Shown here in pieces: positions 1 through 8,775 of a stretch of 15,480 bases of DNA (the first letter of the stretch is position 1; the number at the start of each line of letters is the position of its first letter). The stretch spans positions 1-15,480 of the forward strand of contig VKHC01000203.1 in assembly GCA_015143735.1 (NCBI GenBank), read 5' to 3'. Both the position numbers and the translations under genes were made by a program. The notes below the pieces were generated by a model. It searched no databases. It was given only the letters and a program-made list of their open reading frames with translations, and had not been told where the DNA came from. This stretch comes from Synura sp. LO234KE (Eukaryota; Sar; Synurophyceae; Synurales; Mallomonadaceae).

Positions 1-312
1 TATAAGTGTCGCCACCAGCTATAGTCGGTCCACCCAAAACCTAACCACCTAAAGTCCACCACCAAAGTTCACCATAACATGTCCAGGACCTTCCTTTTTT
101 GACCCCTTACACCCTTGGTCACCAGCTATAGCTGGTCCATCCAAAACCCAACCAGCTATAGTCGACCTACTATAGCTGGATATTTAGAATTGAAAAACCA
201 GCTATAGCTGGTCCATCCAAAACCCAACCAGCTATAGCTGGGGTTTTACTGGTGGACTTTGGATGGTACCACTATAGTCGGTCCACTATAGCATGGATTT
301 TTATCCACTGAT
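1..312 (-). mobile_element. left-type terminal repeat of large TIR element (copy A), element continues left of window
   Basis: Read on the minus strand, this stretch matches 5438-5874 from tip to inner end: the tip (ATCAGTGGATAAAAATCC here), a block of TATAG/GGTACC words, the AAGGGGTCAAAAA segment, and the inner end GGTGGCGACACT. It is about 120 bases shorter than that copy. It contains the palindrome ACCAGCTATAGCTGGT at 121-136 and 197-212 and a 14-base version at 228-241. A 41-base stretch at 121-161 recurs exactly at 197-237. The tip faces right at about 309-312, so the element body would lie to the left, outside the window. No gene is visible in it. Assignment as a transposon terminus is inferred from comparison with the other three ends. 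Confidence 0.7.
121..241. repeat. 41-base direct repeat carrying 14-16 base perfect palindromes
   Basis: Positions 121-161 and 197-237 are identical over 41 bases, with a 76-base period. Each copy starts with the perfect palindrome ACCAGCTATAGCTGGT and ends in the start of another. The palindrome core CCAGCTATAGCTGG also occurs in degenerate form in every other terminal repeat in the window, which suggests a protein-binding or hairpin-forming site of the element. Confidence 0.8.
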
Positions 313-512
313 GTCGCTTACTCTTTCGACTTACCAACAAGAGCACGGCTAGACTATACTAAGCTAGGTGATAAGAGCATTAGGAGACCTCTCCTGTTAC
401 AGTCCACCAAGTATACTTCCCTATAGGTTTTACTCCATTTTTCTCAGCAACCACCACATAAAATATACATTTTCAATACTGCTAAAATAATAGGAAAGAA
501 GTAGAAAATATA

Positions 513-613
513 TATGTACCAAGTGGCGACTTCCGTGACTCCCGTGACCGAGTAGAGGGAAAACCAGTTGTCGCACCCGGGGAGAGTGATTAGTCACCGA
601 CTAAGTCCCCATT
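513..613 (+). repeat. left terminal inverted repeat of the 1.7 kb element
   Basis: It pairs with 2111-2192 on the opposite strand. The clearest shared cores are CCGTGACCGAGTAG (543-556) and the ATTAGTC/CCCC block (about 590-610). The match is gapped but collinear from tip to inner edge. Confidence 0.65.
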
Positions 614-769
614 GTAGTAATGAACATAGGGTAGTTTTTCGAAGTAGTCTCTTTGGGGGGTGGGGGTTAATCACTTTCCTGTTTCTCTCCTTCTGACTAT
701 GTTATTAACTATTGGATTTTCTGGTTAAAAAATATAGAGAGAGAGTTATCTGACTTTATAATATATTTT

Positions 770-990
770 TCAACGGTGTGAGTCTTTCAACGTCAAGATT
801 ATGTCAACGGTAGAGATCTGTCAACTTAAAGGATTTCTTACCGCAGTAATTATTCAACGGCAAACATTTTGACATGGGCGCCCTTATTTTTTAGTTTTCC
901 GGTGCTATATGTAATCAGATCGAGTTATGCTCGATGTATTTTAAGGGTGTCAGGTTAGCCTTTGAACGGTAGGAATTTTTTAACGGTGAT
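770..990 (+). repeat. subterminal TCAACGG-type short repeats
   Basis: The word TCAACGG or a one-base variant recurs at 770, 787 (TCAACGT), 804, 821 (TCAACTT) and 854, then as GAACGG at 964 and TAACGG at 981. The first four are exactly 17 bases apart. Clusters like this just inside a transposon end often bind the transposase, which is an inference here. Confidence 0.55.
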
Positions 991-1239
991 GAAAAGAATT
1001 TCTGAGATGGATATTGTTGGACATGGTTGCTTACTAAGACCACTGATAGAGCTTCCAATACTCGAATGGTTAGCCGCAAGAAAAAGTCTTCTATTTTATT
1101 GTTATAATCATTATAATTACCTAACCTTGCCCCTCCTTACCATTTGCTATAGCACCTTGGCAGCTTGCCCCTCCTCACCATTTTCTCCTCGTCCCTCTTG
1201 AAGCACGCATTCTGGACACTAAAAACAGGCAGTCTACAG

Positions 1240-1269
1240 TATCGTTCATTCCACAGCGTTCATTCCACA
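1240..1269 (+). repeat. 14-base tandem duplication
   Basis: CGTTCATTCCACAG appears twice back to back inside the 1.7 kb element. No function is apparent. Confidence 0.7.
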
Positions 1270-1299
1270 GCCCCAGAAGAGACCCCCTCACACTTCGAG

Positions 1300-2110
1300 C
1301 TCTGCTGCGCCAGTGTTTCCAGCCTCGGTATCCTGCTGCGTCATTTCCTACGGTTTCCTATGCGGTCCACCATGGTCTTAACCCTTAAAAGTCTGCACCA
1401 TTGTCGATGTTAAGCGTTTCCCGGCGTACCTCTTCACAGATGATTCTGCGCTCCCCAGTGGTCCTACAGGCTAGGGCGTCCACGTCACCTTCTCTGACTC
1501 AGGCGACTCTCAGGCAATATGGGACCCTGTCGTTACGTCTACATCAGGATCTAAATGGCTCGGCGCTATGGGCAACCAGCAACACAGGTGAACTTAGCGA
1601 CTTAGCACTAGAGTTACTTGACCCGGCCATCTCTTCCCGCTACAACCTCGTCTCTGATAGCGATTACTGCCTTAAGCTATTCACCACCCGAGCGATCAAA
1701 CCAAAGGCAAACAAGCGCATCGCTGACTGCATACGAGCCCTTTTCCATCTCAGTCTTCTGGACTCCGGCCCGCACCAAAGCGGATAACCCCCTGGGCAAA
1801 GGCGATTCGGAGGCGACTAGGTTGGCAGCCCAGGGGCACGCTGCCTCGAGACTATGGTTTGGTTCTCCGCCACTAGGCGGTCACCAGACGTTCCTTCGCG
1901 AGCTCCCCGTCCTCCTCAGAGGACCATGCCTTCTTTACGCTGAAGCCGTGGCCGGTCGGGACGTCCCCTCCCTCCTCGGATGGATCGTCGCCGGCCCCCT
2001 TTTGACCTCCGTCAACCTCTGCCCTGGCGAGCGTTTTCTATCCTCCCTTGCCATGCGTTTCCGCTCTTTCACCTTATCGGTTGCTTCCCGCCCCATGCAT
2101 GATCACCGAG
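1300..2110 (+). other. GC-rich interior of the 1.7 kb element with unidentified open frames
   Basis: This part is clearly richer in G+C than its surroundings and stays open in two plus-strand frames: one from about 1401 to 1787 and an overlapping one from about 1618 to 2121. The second runs into the right terminal repeat. Neither has a zinc knuckle, a DDE triad context, a reverse-transcriptase motif or any family I recognise. The openness may simply reflect base composition. If this is a gene, it is most likely an element-encoded remnant. I do not support it as a functional CDS. Confidence 0.3.
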
Positions 2111-2192
2111 TTGGGGACTAATTTACTTGCACCGACTGCACTCACCATTCGGTGCCCCCTACTCGGTCACGGCACTTGCCCTTGGGTACATA
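2111..2192 (-). repeat. right terminal inverted repeat of the 1.7 kb element
   Basis: It is the reverse-complement partner of 513-613, with the core CTACTCGGTCACGG at 2160-2173 and the tip GGTACA followed by TA at about 2185-2192. Confidence 0.65.
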
Positions 2193-2548
2193 GAGGGTAG
2201 TTTTTGCTCAGTCTGTCTTGGTTCGGCGATTGATTTTCTCCATTACATTTTTTACTGACTGTGTAATTGATCTATGGATTTTCTGCAAACCAATGATACT
2301 ATAGTTGCTATAATCATACCTAGTTCCACTCTTACTTCAGTAGAACTAATTTAACATCTGTCTGCTGGAAATCTCGCTTCTAACTCATGCATCGTTCGCG
2401 TCATCGGCAGAAAATATCACTCTGAAATTGGCGCGCTCACTTGCAACGAGAATGAAACCAAGTCCCGAATATAAATTTAGTTTGCTTAAGAGCATTGATG
2501 AAATATATATATAAGTGACAAACGTAAATTTACGGCATAGAACCCTCG
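2193..2548. other. intergenic, AT-rich, downstream of PEX2
   Basis: No open frame with coding character was found. It includes an AT-rich dinucleotide run around 2504-2514. It probably contains the 3' untranslated region of the minus-strand PEX2 gene. Confidence 0.5.
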
Positions 2549-4073
2549 TCACTCGTAGTCTTTATCATAGCTCCATCGGGTGTAGCCCGTAATGGTTTTT
2601 GTACAAACTGTGCATATAAAATGTCCCGCATTAACATTTGTGGCGATGCAGAAGTAGCAATAGACATGGCCGCAGGGCGCCACATGAGGAGACTGCAGGA
2701 CAAGAGTAAGAAAAACAATAGGAAGATCATCTACGGGCCGGAAAGCATATCTGGAGTAGCATGGGCGCACATTAGGGTGGTAAGTGCCACCAGTATACCA
2801 CGAGTGGAAAGGATACTAGTGATTCCATCTCCACCCGCTGTTAGAGGGCCATCAAATAGGGCTCAATAAAACTAGTATTGAATCATAATTTAGCCACGTA
2901 TGCATAGAGGTAAATACATTTATACGTGTACATACATATAATAATACCTATATAACATATATACCTACCTCCGGGAGGCCTTTGCTGCACAGTCCACAAG
3001 GTGCAAGCCTGCTGGGATTAGTAACTTCTGTCCCCATACTGATACTATACTTCCAACGCTTACGAAACTGAGGAAGTCGGCTCAGTAACCTATTCGTGCA
3101 AAATATAAGCTTGTTCACTTTATTCAAAAACAATCGCCGAATGCATCTGTAGTAAACTCCCCAAGGTAATGAGGAGAAAAAGGCAGAGATCAAACCCTAC
3201 GGATATATAAGCCAGAATAAACGTCTAGACCTATATTAATTATACGAAATCTATAAGAATCTAACCGTCAGAATTGAATAGAGCAAATTACGCCAAGTTA
3301 TGTATATTTGAATGTTCTTCAGTCCAATTTTCACAGCTCCGGACATCATTCTCGCGGACGAATCGGGTATTTTCTAGAATAAGGAGCAGATTCTGACAAA
3401 TGGTCTGAGAGCAATTCAAAGCATTTACCATTCGATATGCAGCCAGACGATGGAGGAGGATTGGGAAAATCCCATTTTGTAAAAAAACAATTAAATTCAT
3501 AAAGCTTAAAATCTTAAATCCAACGGATATTCTATGGGAGAGCAGAGCTAACGTAGTTCCGAAAATTTCCTAATTGAAAATGACTTAGTATTTCTCTGAA
3601 TACTCACATTCAACAATCAAGCACACCTGCGATAAAGGCCTTGAGGCTGTATTATGTGACACTTCATTGTTGTAAATATTAATATTGCAGTAAAATTCAT
3701 TTACATCTTTGTAAAGAAGTGAGAATCATCCTTTCATGAAGCCATTCGACGACGATCGAGAGAAATATTACTGGGCGAGAGCCTAGCATAAATTTTGCGG
3801 AGGGTAAGAGACCATATATGGTCATCCCAGGAGTTGGCTTGTTGCAAACGATCAGAATACGTTATAATGAGAGTAAAATAACCGCATTACCATGTTTATC
3901 AAATAAGAGTGAAAGTAAAATATTAATTTTAAAATTCCGTTTATTTCTGGTTTAATTGTCTCTGAGAGCCCTTGAAAAGTAGATTCATCGGTGGATTTAA
4001 AGACGATATCCTTTATAATGTTCAAGAGGAGATCGTCAACGCGGACTGCGAATAGCTGCGAGCTAATACTCAT
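2549..4073 (-). CDS. PEX2: Peroxisome biogenesis factor 2 (PEX2), RING-type E3 ubiquitin ligase, 7 exons
   Basis: PEX2 is a peroxisomal membrane RING ligase that, with PEX10 and PEX12, ubiquitinates the import receptor PEX5 for recycling. My model joins exons 4073-3891, 3837-3705, 3646-3608, 3547-3429, 3373-3266, 3196-2969 and 2692-2549. The phases agree throughout and give 317 residues, close to the usual size of about 300. The N-terminal part has the family pattern: QLFAVRVDD near the start, PTPG after exon 1, EWLHER in exon 2, and SFMNLIVFLQNG in exon 4. The C-terminal RING has C261-x2-C264, C277-x-H279, C282-x2-C285 and C297-x2-C300. The 276-base last intron splits the RING between the second and third metal ligands. 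Exon 3 (13 residues) and the acceptors at 3548 and 3647 are the least certain. The start codon is 11 bases from that of the divergent neighbour. Confidence 0.88.
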
Positions 4074-4084
4074 CAACAATAAAA
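4074..4084. promoter_or_regulatory. 11-base gap between divergent start codons of PEX2 and the R3HCC1-like gene
   Basis: The PEX2 ATG reads leftward from 4073 and the neighbour's ATG reads rightward from 4085. The gap is A-rich on the plus strand. With so little room, any shared promoter must overlap the 5' parts of both genes, unless one start is actually further in or lies on a separate exon. Confidence 0.5.
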
Positions 4085-4793
4085 ATGCGACGTCATGAAC
4101 GCGTCGTGGTCCAAAGTTACATGAAATCACTTGTAACAGATATAGCCCCGGAAAAGGGCAATAATTGCAGAATTCTCGAGAGGAACAGGCCGAAATTACA
4201 CAGTGCAATTAGTGATGGATTTGATAATCACAGCGGTGGGGTTAATGAAATCGCGCTTGGACTATCCAACCTAGAATTTAATGATAACCCTCAAACCGAC
4301 GAAGACGGACGGGAACTGATTGGCCGCTCGTGCTTCATCCTAAAATGCTTGCAAGAGAACATTTCTGAGATATCTAAAGATAATATTCTCAGAGATTTCG
4401 TTAACAAAGGCGCAAGAGCGAATTGGGTAGATCAGAAAACAGCGGTGATTGCGTTTTCGTCCCCACGGATTGCAGCCTCCTCATGTCAGAAAAGAACTCA
4501 TGGCTACGCCTTTTCACTCACTAATATGAATGATTACGATGGGGAAGATAAAGAAGGAGTGTTTTTCGGTAATTTTATATCATTATATTGTGCATAATTA
4601 CGAGGGTGACATGTTTGGCGTCACAGCTTGCGCGGAATTATATCATTCATTCAAACCTCAAAACAGCAATAGAGTTGCAAATAGAATGATAGGAGCAGCT
4701 CTTGGGATCCGGATTCCCAGCTCACTTGAGGCGAAGTCAACTGCAAGAACGGAAACCAAACCTGTTCCAAAGATCGATGCTTGGGACGATTAG
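4085..4793 (+). CDS. R3HCC1/R3HCC1L-like protein (R3H plus RRM-like fold), 2 exons
   Basis: The protein is a predicted nucleic-acid-binding member of the R3HCC1/R3HCC1L family, whose exact role is poorly defined. Exon 1 is 4085-4568. The intron is 4569-4626 (GTAATT...CACAG, 58 bases, phase 1). Exon 2 is 4627-4793, giving 216 residues. Residues 4-38 fit an R3H helix and strand (HERVVVQSY onward), but the signature R-x3-H reads R-x3-Q. Residues of about 80-140 resemble the RRM-like part, with the diagnostic block ANWVDQKTAVIAFSSP. Exon 2 has the family tail ANRMIGAALGIRIP and ends DAWDD. An alternative splice at 4559 and 4606 is also in frame. The start is preceded by AAAA, a favourable context, but it leaves almost nothing ahead of the R3H helix, so the N-terminus is uncertain. 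It is divergent from PEX2. Confidence 0.72.
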
Positions 4794-5437
4794 AGTCATG
4801 TATTAAGTAGTGTTTCCGATTTTATAATACTTTTTGGCTTATACGAAGTTTATTTGCTTGAGAAGTTCCTATTTGATGCCAGAACGAAAAGGATAACCAA
4901 CATTTCTACACGTAAGCACATATAAGTTACTTCGTGATCCGATGCATTTGCATACCAATTGATCCATGTATTCTAAATATTTCAAAAATTTCAATTATTT
5001 ATTAATATTTGATTAGCTGGAGGGCTGGTGGAGGGCGTTGCCTTTTTCTTCTCCGTTTCTCAATATAGTATCAGCATCGGAGTGCAGTCTCTATTTACTT
5101 TTACAACTACGATACAATGACCAATGCGCAATATCTAGCTGACTAGCCTCTATCAATATCTCAAAGTCTCTCTGCCTTTTGGAGGAAGTTAGTGAAATTT
5201 GACCCCATACCACGCGTATAACTGGCGCATTTTAAGCGGTTGTGGTGATGGATCTTTCTTACTGCTATATTCTTCTTCTTCCAGGCTGTTGCAGCCACCA
5301 GAAGCAAGCAGAGGGCAGTAGTTCCTCCTTATCCTTTTTTGATAGCGGGAGACTTGCATTTGGCGACCGATGCGGCTGCTGACTCCTGCCGACTTTGAGG
5401 ACAGCAGGTGCCGCCGCGCGCATAGTATCAAAATAGT
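4794..5437. other. intergenic; weak minus-strand coding-like frame at 5189-5437
   Basis: The first 400 bases are AT-rich with no gene visible. From about 5190 the sequence becomes richer in G+C, and a minus-strand frame stays open from the element edge at 5438 to a stop at 5189. It contains an acidic run and no recognised domain. It may be the 3' part of a gene broken by the large element, or chance. Just before the element tip, TAGTATCAAAA occurs twice (5423-5443). Confidence 0.35.
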
Positions 5438-5874
5438 ATCAAAAGTGCATAAAAACCACGCTGTAGTGGTACCGACTATATTGGTACCATCTGAAGTCCA
5501 CCACAAATACTCCAGCGATAGCTGGATATCCAATCCTAAGTACCCAGCTGCAGTCCTCGGTGGTCTATACCAACTGGTTGGGCTTTTGTCGTCATCCATG
5601 TTATAGGAGTTGTACCGACTATGACATAATCGTACCATTCAAATTCCAACACTAAAACTCCAGCTAACAGCTATAGCTCGATATACAATTCTAAATTCCC
5701 AGCTTTAGTCTGTGGGCTATAGGTGGTTTGGTTTTGGATGGACCAGCTGCCTATAGCTGGTGCCTAATTATTTAAGGGGTCAAAAAGAGGTCCTGGAACC
5801 TTTGTGGTGACCTTTGGTGGCGGACTTTACATGGTTAGAATTTGGTAGGACAGACTATAGTTGGTGGCAACACT
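5438..5874 (+). repeat. left terminal repeat of copy B-C (copy B)
   Basis: It is collinear with the reverse complement of 1-312 from tip to the inner end GGTGGCAACACT at 5863-5874. It carries degenerate TATAGCTGG sites, including one near 5754-5760, and a block AAGGGGTCAAAAA at 5774-5786. Open frames on both strands here are by-products of the repeat. Confidence 0.75.
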
Positions 5875-5942
5875 AACCCAAACCCAGTTGTACCATGTTA
5901 GCCGAGGAGTCCAGATCCAGATTACGTATATTTTGAAAAAAT

Positions 5943-6740
5943 GGTATTGGCCGTAAGGATTTACGTGATGAAATTACCAATCAAGAATATTGTACCTTGT
6001 ATGTTGCTGCATCTAATTTATGTCAATATCCGGAGCTTCTTCGTAATCATGGGGACGAGATAGACACATTTTCGGCGGGAGGGTATTTCCATATCGGCTA
6101 CTAGAGGATGTGTATGGGAACATACTTCGCACGAGACTCGGTAATTGAAGCACTTGTCTTTTGGAATGTGGGCATATGCAATCGGTTTTTATGATCACCA
6201 TTTAAAATGTTGCTTCTTTGAGATGACATAGTACGCAAAAATGATGGCTTATCTTTTGTGGAGGCTAATGTAGTTTTAACTGCGGCTCAGAATGAGTTGG
6301 CGTTCGGCACCAAAGAATCCGCACTTGAGACATATGAAGAATGCTTGTGGAAGCACAACGAAGTTTGTTTCAATATATACCTCAACAAGAACCAACTTCC
6401 AGCTCATACCTTTGTTCAAGCAAAAAAGTACGTTTTCCAAAGAATGTCACTAATGAGGCCATCATGAAGAAATGCTATGCTAAACTGAAATGGGCAGATG
6501 ACGAAAATAACCACAGAAACTTGACACCATTATCAGAGGCTTGTTTGAACAAATCTTTTGAGCGGAAGACGAGGAGAAATATCGAAATCAAACGAGGCGA
6601 ATTGTGAGCCATATGCAGATCCGGAAAATGATGATAATGACGGCCATGTAAAACAAGCGCAGAATGAGAATAGCGAGGAGAGGATGATTGTGAAGAAAAA
6701 GGGAAACAAGGATAGTGCTGGTAGATTGCGAAGTTGAGGT
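5943..6740 (+). pseudogene. decayed element gene, 'ORF1', family unknown
   Basis: One plus-strand frame has protein-like composition from 5943 but is cut by stops at 6102, 6192 and 6219, then stays open from 6222 to 6467. It includes the segments CTLYVAASNLCQYPELLR and TAAQNELAFGTKESALETYE. After that the coding signal moves to other frames (KKVRFPKNVTNEAIMKKCY around 6430, then an acidic stretch ending near 6736). Some of the breaks could be introns, but three stops in one frame plus frame changes argue for decay. I recognise no domain. It lies 70 bases inside the left terminal repeat and points the same way as ORF2, so it is probably the first gene of the element. Confidence 0.5.
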
Positions 6741-6853
6741 GGCAAAGAAGTCCGCTCTTCTATATCTCTACGAAAAGCGGTGTATGATTAAAAGAATACA
6801 GTGGTAACCGAATACGATTATTTTATGGTGATTATACATCAAGGAGAATACCT

Positions 6854-6914
6854 CTGCACTGGGTACTCTACCTGGCGCTAAGGGCTGCACTGGTACTCTA
6901 CCTGGCGCTAAGGA
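6854..6914 (+). repeat. 30-31 base tandem repeat, two units
   Basis: The unit begins CTGCACTGG and includes TACTCTACCTGGCGCTAAG. It occurs twice in direct succession with a one-base length difference. It is an isolated feature inside the large element. Confidence 0.8.
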
Positions 6915-7122
6915 GTGCCATCAGCACCAAGAAATAGTTTACTTCATTATACATCAACTCGTTGTCTATTTTGATCAAGTACTAATGATCGAGACCACAC
7001 CTTCCTAACCCAATACGAATTATATTTTTCTGGAGTTGAATGTCGCTGCGGTTGGTAATGGGATTTCAGAAGTAAAATATCTAAATATTTGACTTCTTCA
7101 AACTTATTTGACGTTCAAACTT

Positions 7123-7319
7123 ATGTGAAATTAGTTCAAAGTTAACATGAACAATAATTCTACGTGGAGTTGGTAAAGTAGAGATTGTTGTTCCTAAATC
7201 GATCCTTGATCTGTTTTATGAGAATGCGGTTATAAAAAGGATAAAGTGATCAGAAAATGGAGAGATATAAGACAAGGGACAATTACCCATTTTTTGAACA
7301 ATGGTTGCGTGACAACAGA
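7123..7319 (+). repeat. left arm of internal inverted repeat
   Basis: It is nearly identical to the reverse complement of 7796-7987 over almost 190 bases. One invariant core is GGAGAGATATAAGACAAGGG (7259-7278). The arm still reads as protein in pieces: IVVPKSILDL in one frame and WRDIRQGTITHFLNN in the next. It is therefore a fragment of a coding sequence, not a simple repeat. Confidence 0.8.
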
Positions 7320-7795
7320 ATGGGAGAGGAAACTACATATAATAAAACAAGATCTCGAAGGTCTTAGTATATCAATAAGCAGCTATTTTCCACCGAGTCC
7401 TACTATGACATCATACTTACTTTCTATGTGATATTGAGGGTGCCTCCTATCACTTCTTACTAAATTGTTTTTGACCTCTTCAGCTGTCTACGAATTTTAT
7501 TTTGCTCGTGTCATCTGAACATGATAATAAGTAATAAGTATTTGATTTTGTTACAATTAGGATATTTGATCTTTATAACCTGTTATGGAATCTTGAATTT
7601 TTATTATAGCTTTTGCAATTCTATTGGTTTGTGCAGCGTCGGATTCTATTTCTATATTATTTAGACATTTTTCGTAAACTAACACATAATTGGAAAAGTT
7701 TTCTTAATTTGTTGGGTGCTCAAACTGAACTCCGTTTATGGAAACGATTCGAACATATTGGTTTCCAAACGGTTTTAGACACCAAGTAAACAGGG
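7320..7795. other. spacer between the inverted arms
   Basis: AT-rich. The left arm's open frame continues to about 7431, and the right arm's minus-strand frame continues down to about 7730 with NQYVRIVSINGVQFEHPTN before a stop. The two extensions are unrelated in sequence. Nothing else was recognised. Confidence 0.45.
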
Positions 7796-7987
7796 CTATT
7801 GTCACGCATTCATTGTTCAAAAAATGGGTAATTGTCCCTTGTCTTATATCTCTCCATTTCCCGTTCAAGTCATCATTTATATAACCGCAATCTCATAAAT
7901 AGATCCAAGATCGATTTAGGAACAACAATCCCTACTACCAACTCCACGTGGAATTAATATTCATGTTTACTTTGAACTAATTCCACA
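7796..7987 (-). repeat. right arm of internal inverted repeat
   Basis: It is the reverse-complement partner of 7123-7319. On the minus strand it encodes the same pieces (VELVVGIVVPKSILDL, then GKWRDIRQGTITHFLNNEC) and runs on in frame into the spacer. The coding piece is interrupted by TGA/TAA around the middle of the arm, as in the left arm. Confidence 0.8.
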
Positions 7988-8115
7988 GTATCATCGTTTA
8001 TTAGCTTCATTTTTACTTATGACGATAATATATCGCCCAATGCATCAGCCCCCTTGCATTTTTCTAATATTTATTCTTCATAAATTTAAAACTAGAAAAC
8101 GTGTGAAGAAATCAA

Positions 8116-8775
8116 TTAATTTTGAGGTGGCACTGGCCGCAGAGCGTGAAGGGGCATGAAATGTGCTATGCAAGAGCTACCCTGCAGTTGGGAAGCGATT
8201 AGGCTCGGATTCCGCGGAGGGAGCTCAACCACTCTCTGCAAACCCTCAACATAACTCCAATTGAGGATCCCATATCCTGGTGGAACGAGTACCGCAGGTA
8301 TTTTAACTTGCATTTGATAAACTCTTGGAGTTTTAGCTTTCAAGTCAGAGTGATTCTTCGGATTTAGGGGTTTTCAAATCTGTGGCATTTGCCGCTTCAG
8401 AAACAAGGGATGATACTGATAAAAAATATGAAGACGACAATGCTGCTCTGGATGCTACCGGACAAGCTCCCTCCAGCACCCTTGTCGTTCCGGAATTTTC
8501 TCCTTCCTTTCTCTTGCAAAGAAGTCGTAGTATTCTCAATTGTGATCTGGAAGGCTGTTAAGCAGCTCACATGCAAAGAAGCATGCTGTTGCAAACTTTC
8601 TAATATTAGTGCCGACGGGCATGGAATTAATGCAATCTGCAAAAATGATATCGTTCGTAGCCTCCAATTCATTGGAAGGATCAACAGGGGCCTAAAGTTG
8701 TGGTTTGGTTATCATGTCTGCTCTGCCCCTACACCCAGTGTGATCCGCTATGACTTTCTGTGCAGTCAAATCTAA
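8116..8775 (+). pseudogene. coding debris inside the large element, possibly 5' part of ORF2
   Basis: A plus-strand frame is protein-like from about 8122 to 8365, interrupted by TAG at 8200, with the segment EDPISWWNEYRRYFNLHLI. A second frame is protein-like from about 8340 to 8559 (SVAFAASETRDDTDKKYED, then LVVPEFSPSFLLQRSRS), and a third continues to about 8775. An acceptor-like TTTTAG at 8330-8335 could join the first two as exons. The opposite-strand frames here look like shadows. I recognise no family. Position and orientation make it a candidate upstream portion of the decayed ORF2 that follows. Confidence 0.4.

Larger units (their letters stand above)
513..2192. mobile_element. 1.7 kb DNA-transposon-like element with imperfect TIRs and a TA target site
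   Basis: The ends are inverted copies of each other. The left end (513-613) and the reverse complement of the right end (2111-2192) share TGTACC(C)AAG near the tip, the exact core CCGTGACCGAGTAG, and an inner ATTAGTC...CCCC block. The left arm has an extra 12-base ACCGACTAAGTC insertion and further small gaps. Both tips are flanked by TA, the target duplication typical of Tc1/mariner-type and some other DNA transposons. The interior holds subterminal TCAACGG repeats and GC-rich frames, but no transposase that I recognise. It is probably non-autonomous or decayed. The 200 bases between copy A and this element (313-512) show no gene. Confidence 0.6.

Noticed and set aside
121-241. CRISPR-like array of palindromic repeats
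   Set aside because: Only three sites, unequal spacing, no unique spacers of constant size and a eukaryotic setting. The same words recur in transposon ends.
1401-2121. Two overlapping plus-strand frames of 128 and 167 codons as genes
   Set aside because: They lie in the GC-rich interior of the 1.7 kb element, lack known motifs, overlap each other and run into the terminal repeat. They are kept only as an unidentified interior.
2621-2869. Plus-strand frame of 82 codons
   Set aside because: It is antisense to the PEX2 RING exon and the last intron, and the PEX2 reading is far better supported.
5189-5638. 149-codon minus-strand open frame
   Set aside because: Its N-terminal two fifths lie inside the left terminal repeat, with the frame open only because of repeat composition. 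Only the 5189-5437 part might be real, and it has no recognisable domain.
1-5874. Reading 1-312 and 5438-5874 as the two inverted ends of a single element that contains PEX2
   Set aside because: The tips face each other (right end of one, left end of the other), so the interval between them lies outside the elements. The host genes are intact and unrelated to the element.
7246-7431. 61-codon plus-strand ORF as a small gene
   Set aside because: Its first part is the duplicated arm and is shared with the inverted copy. It is a fragment of a larger lost coding sequence.
8397-8684. Minus-strand frame of 95 codons
   Set aside because: It mirrors the plus-strand coding debris, which fits the orientation of the element genes. 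It has no domain.
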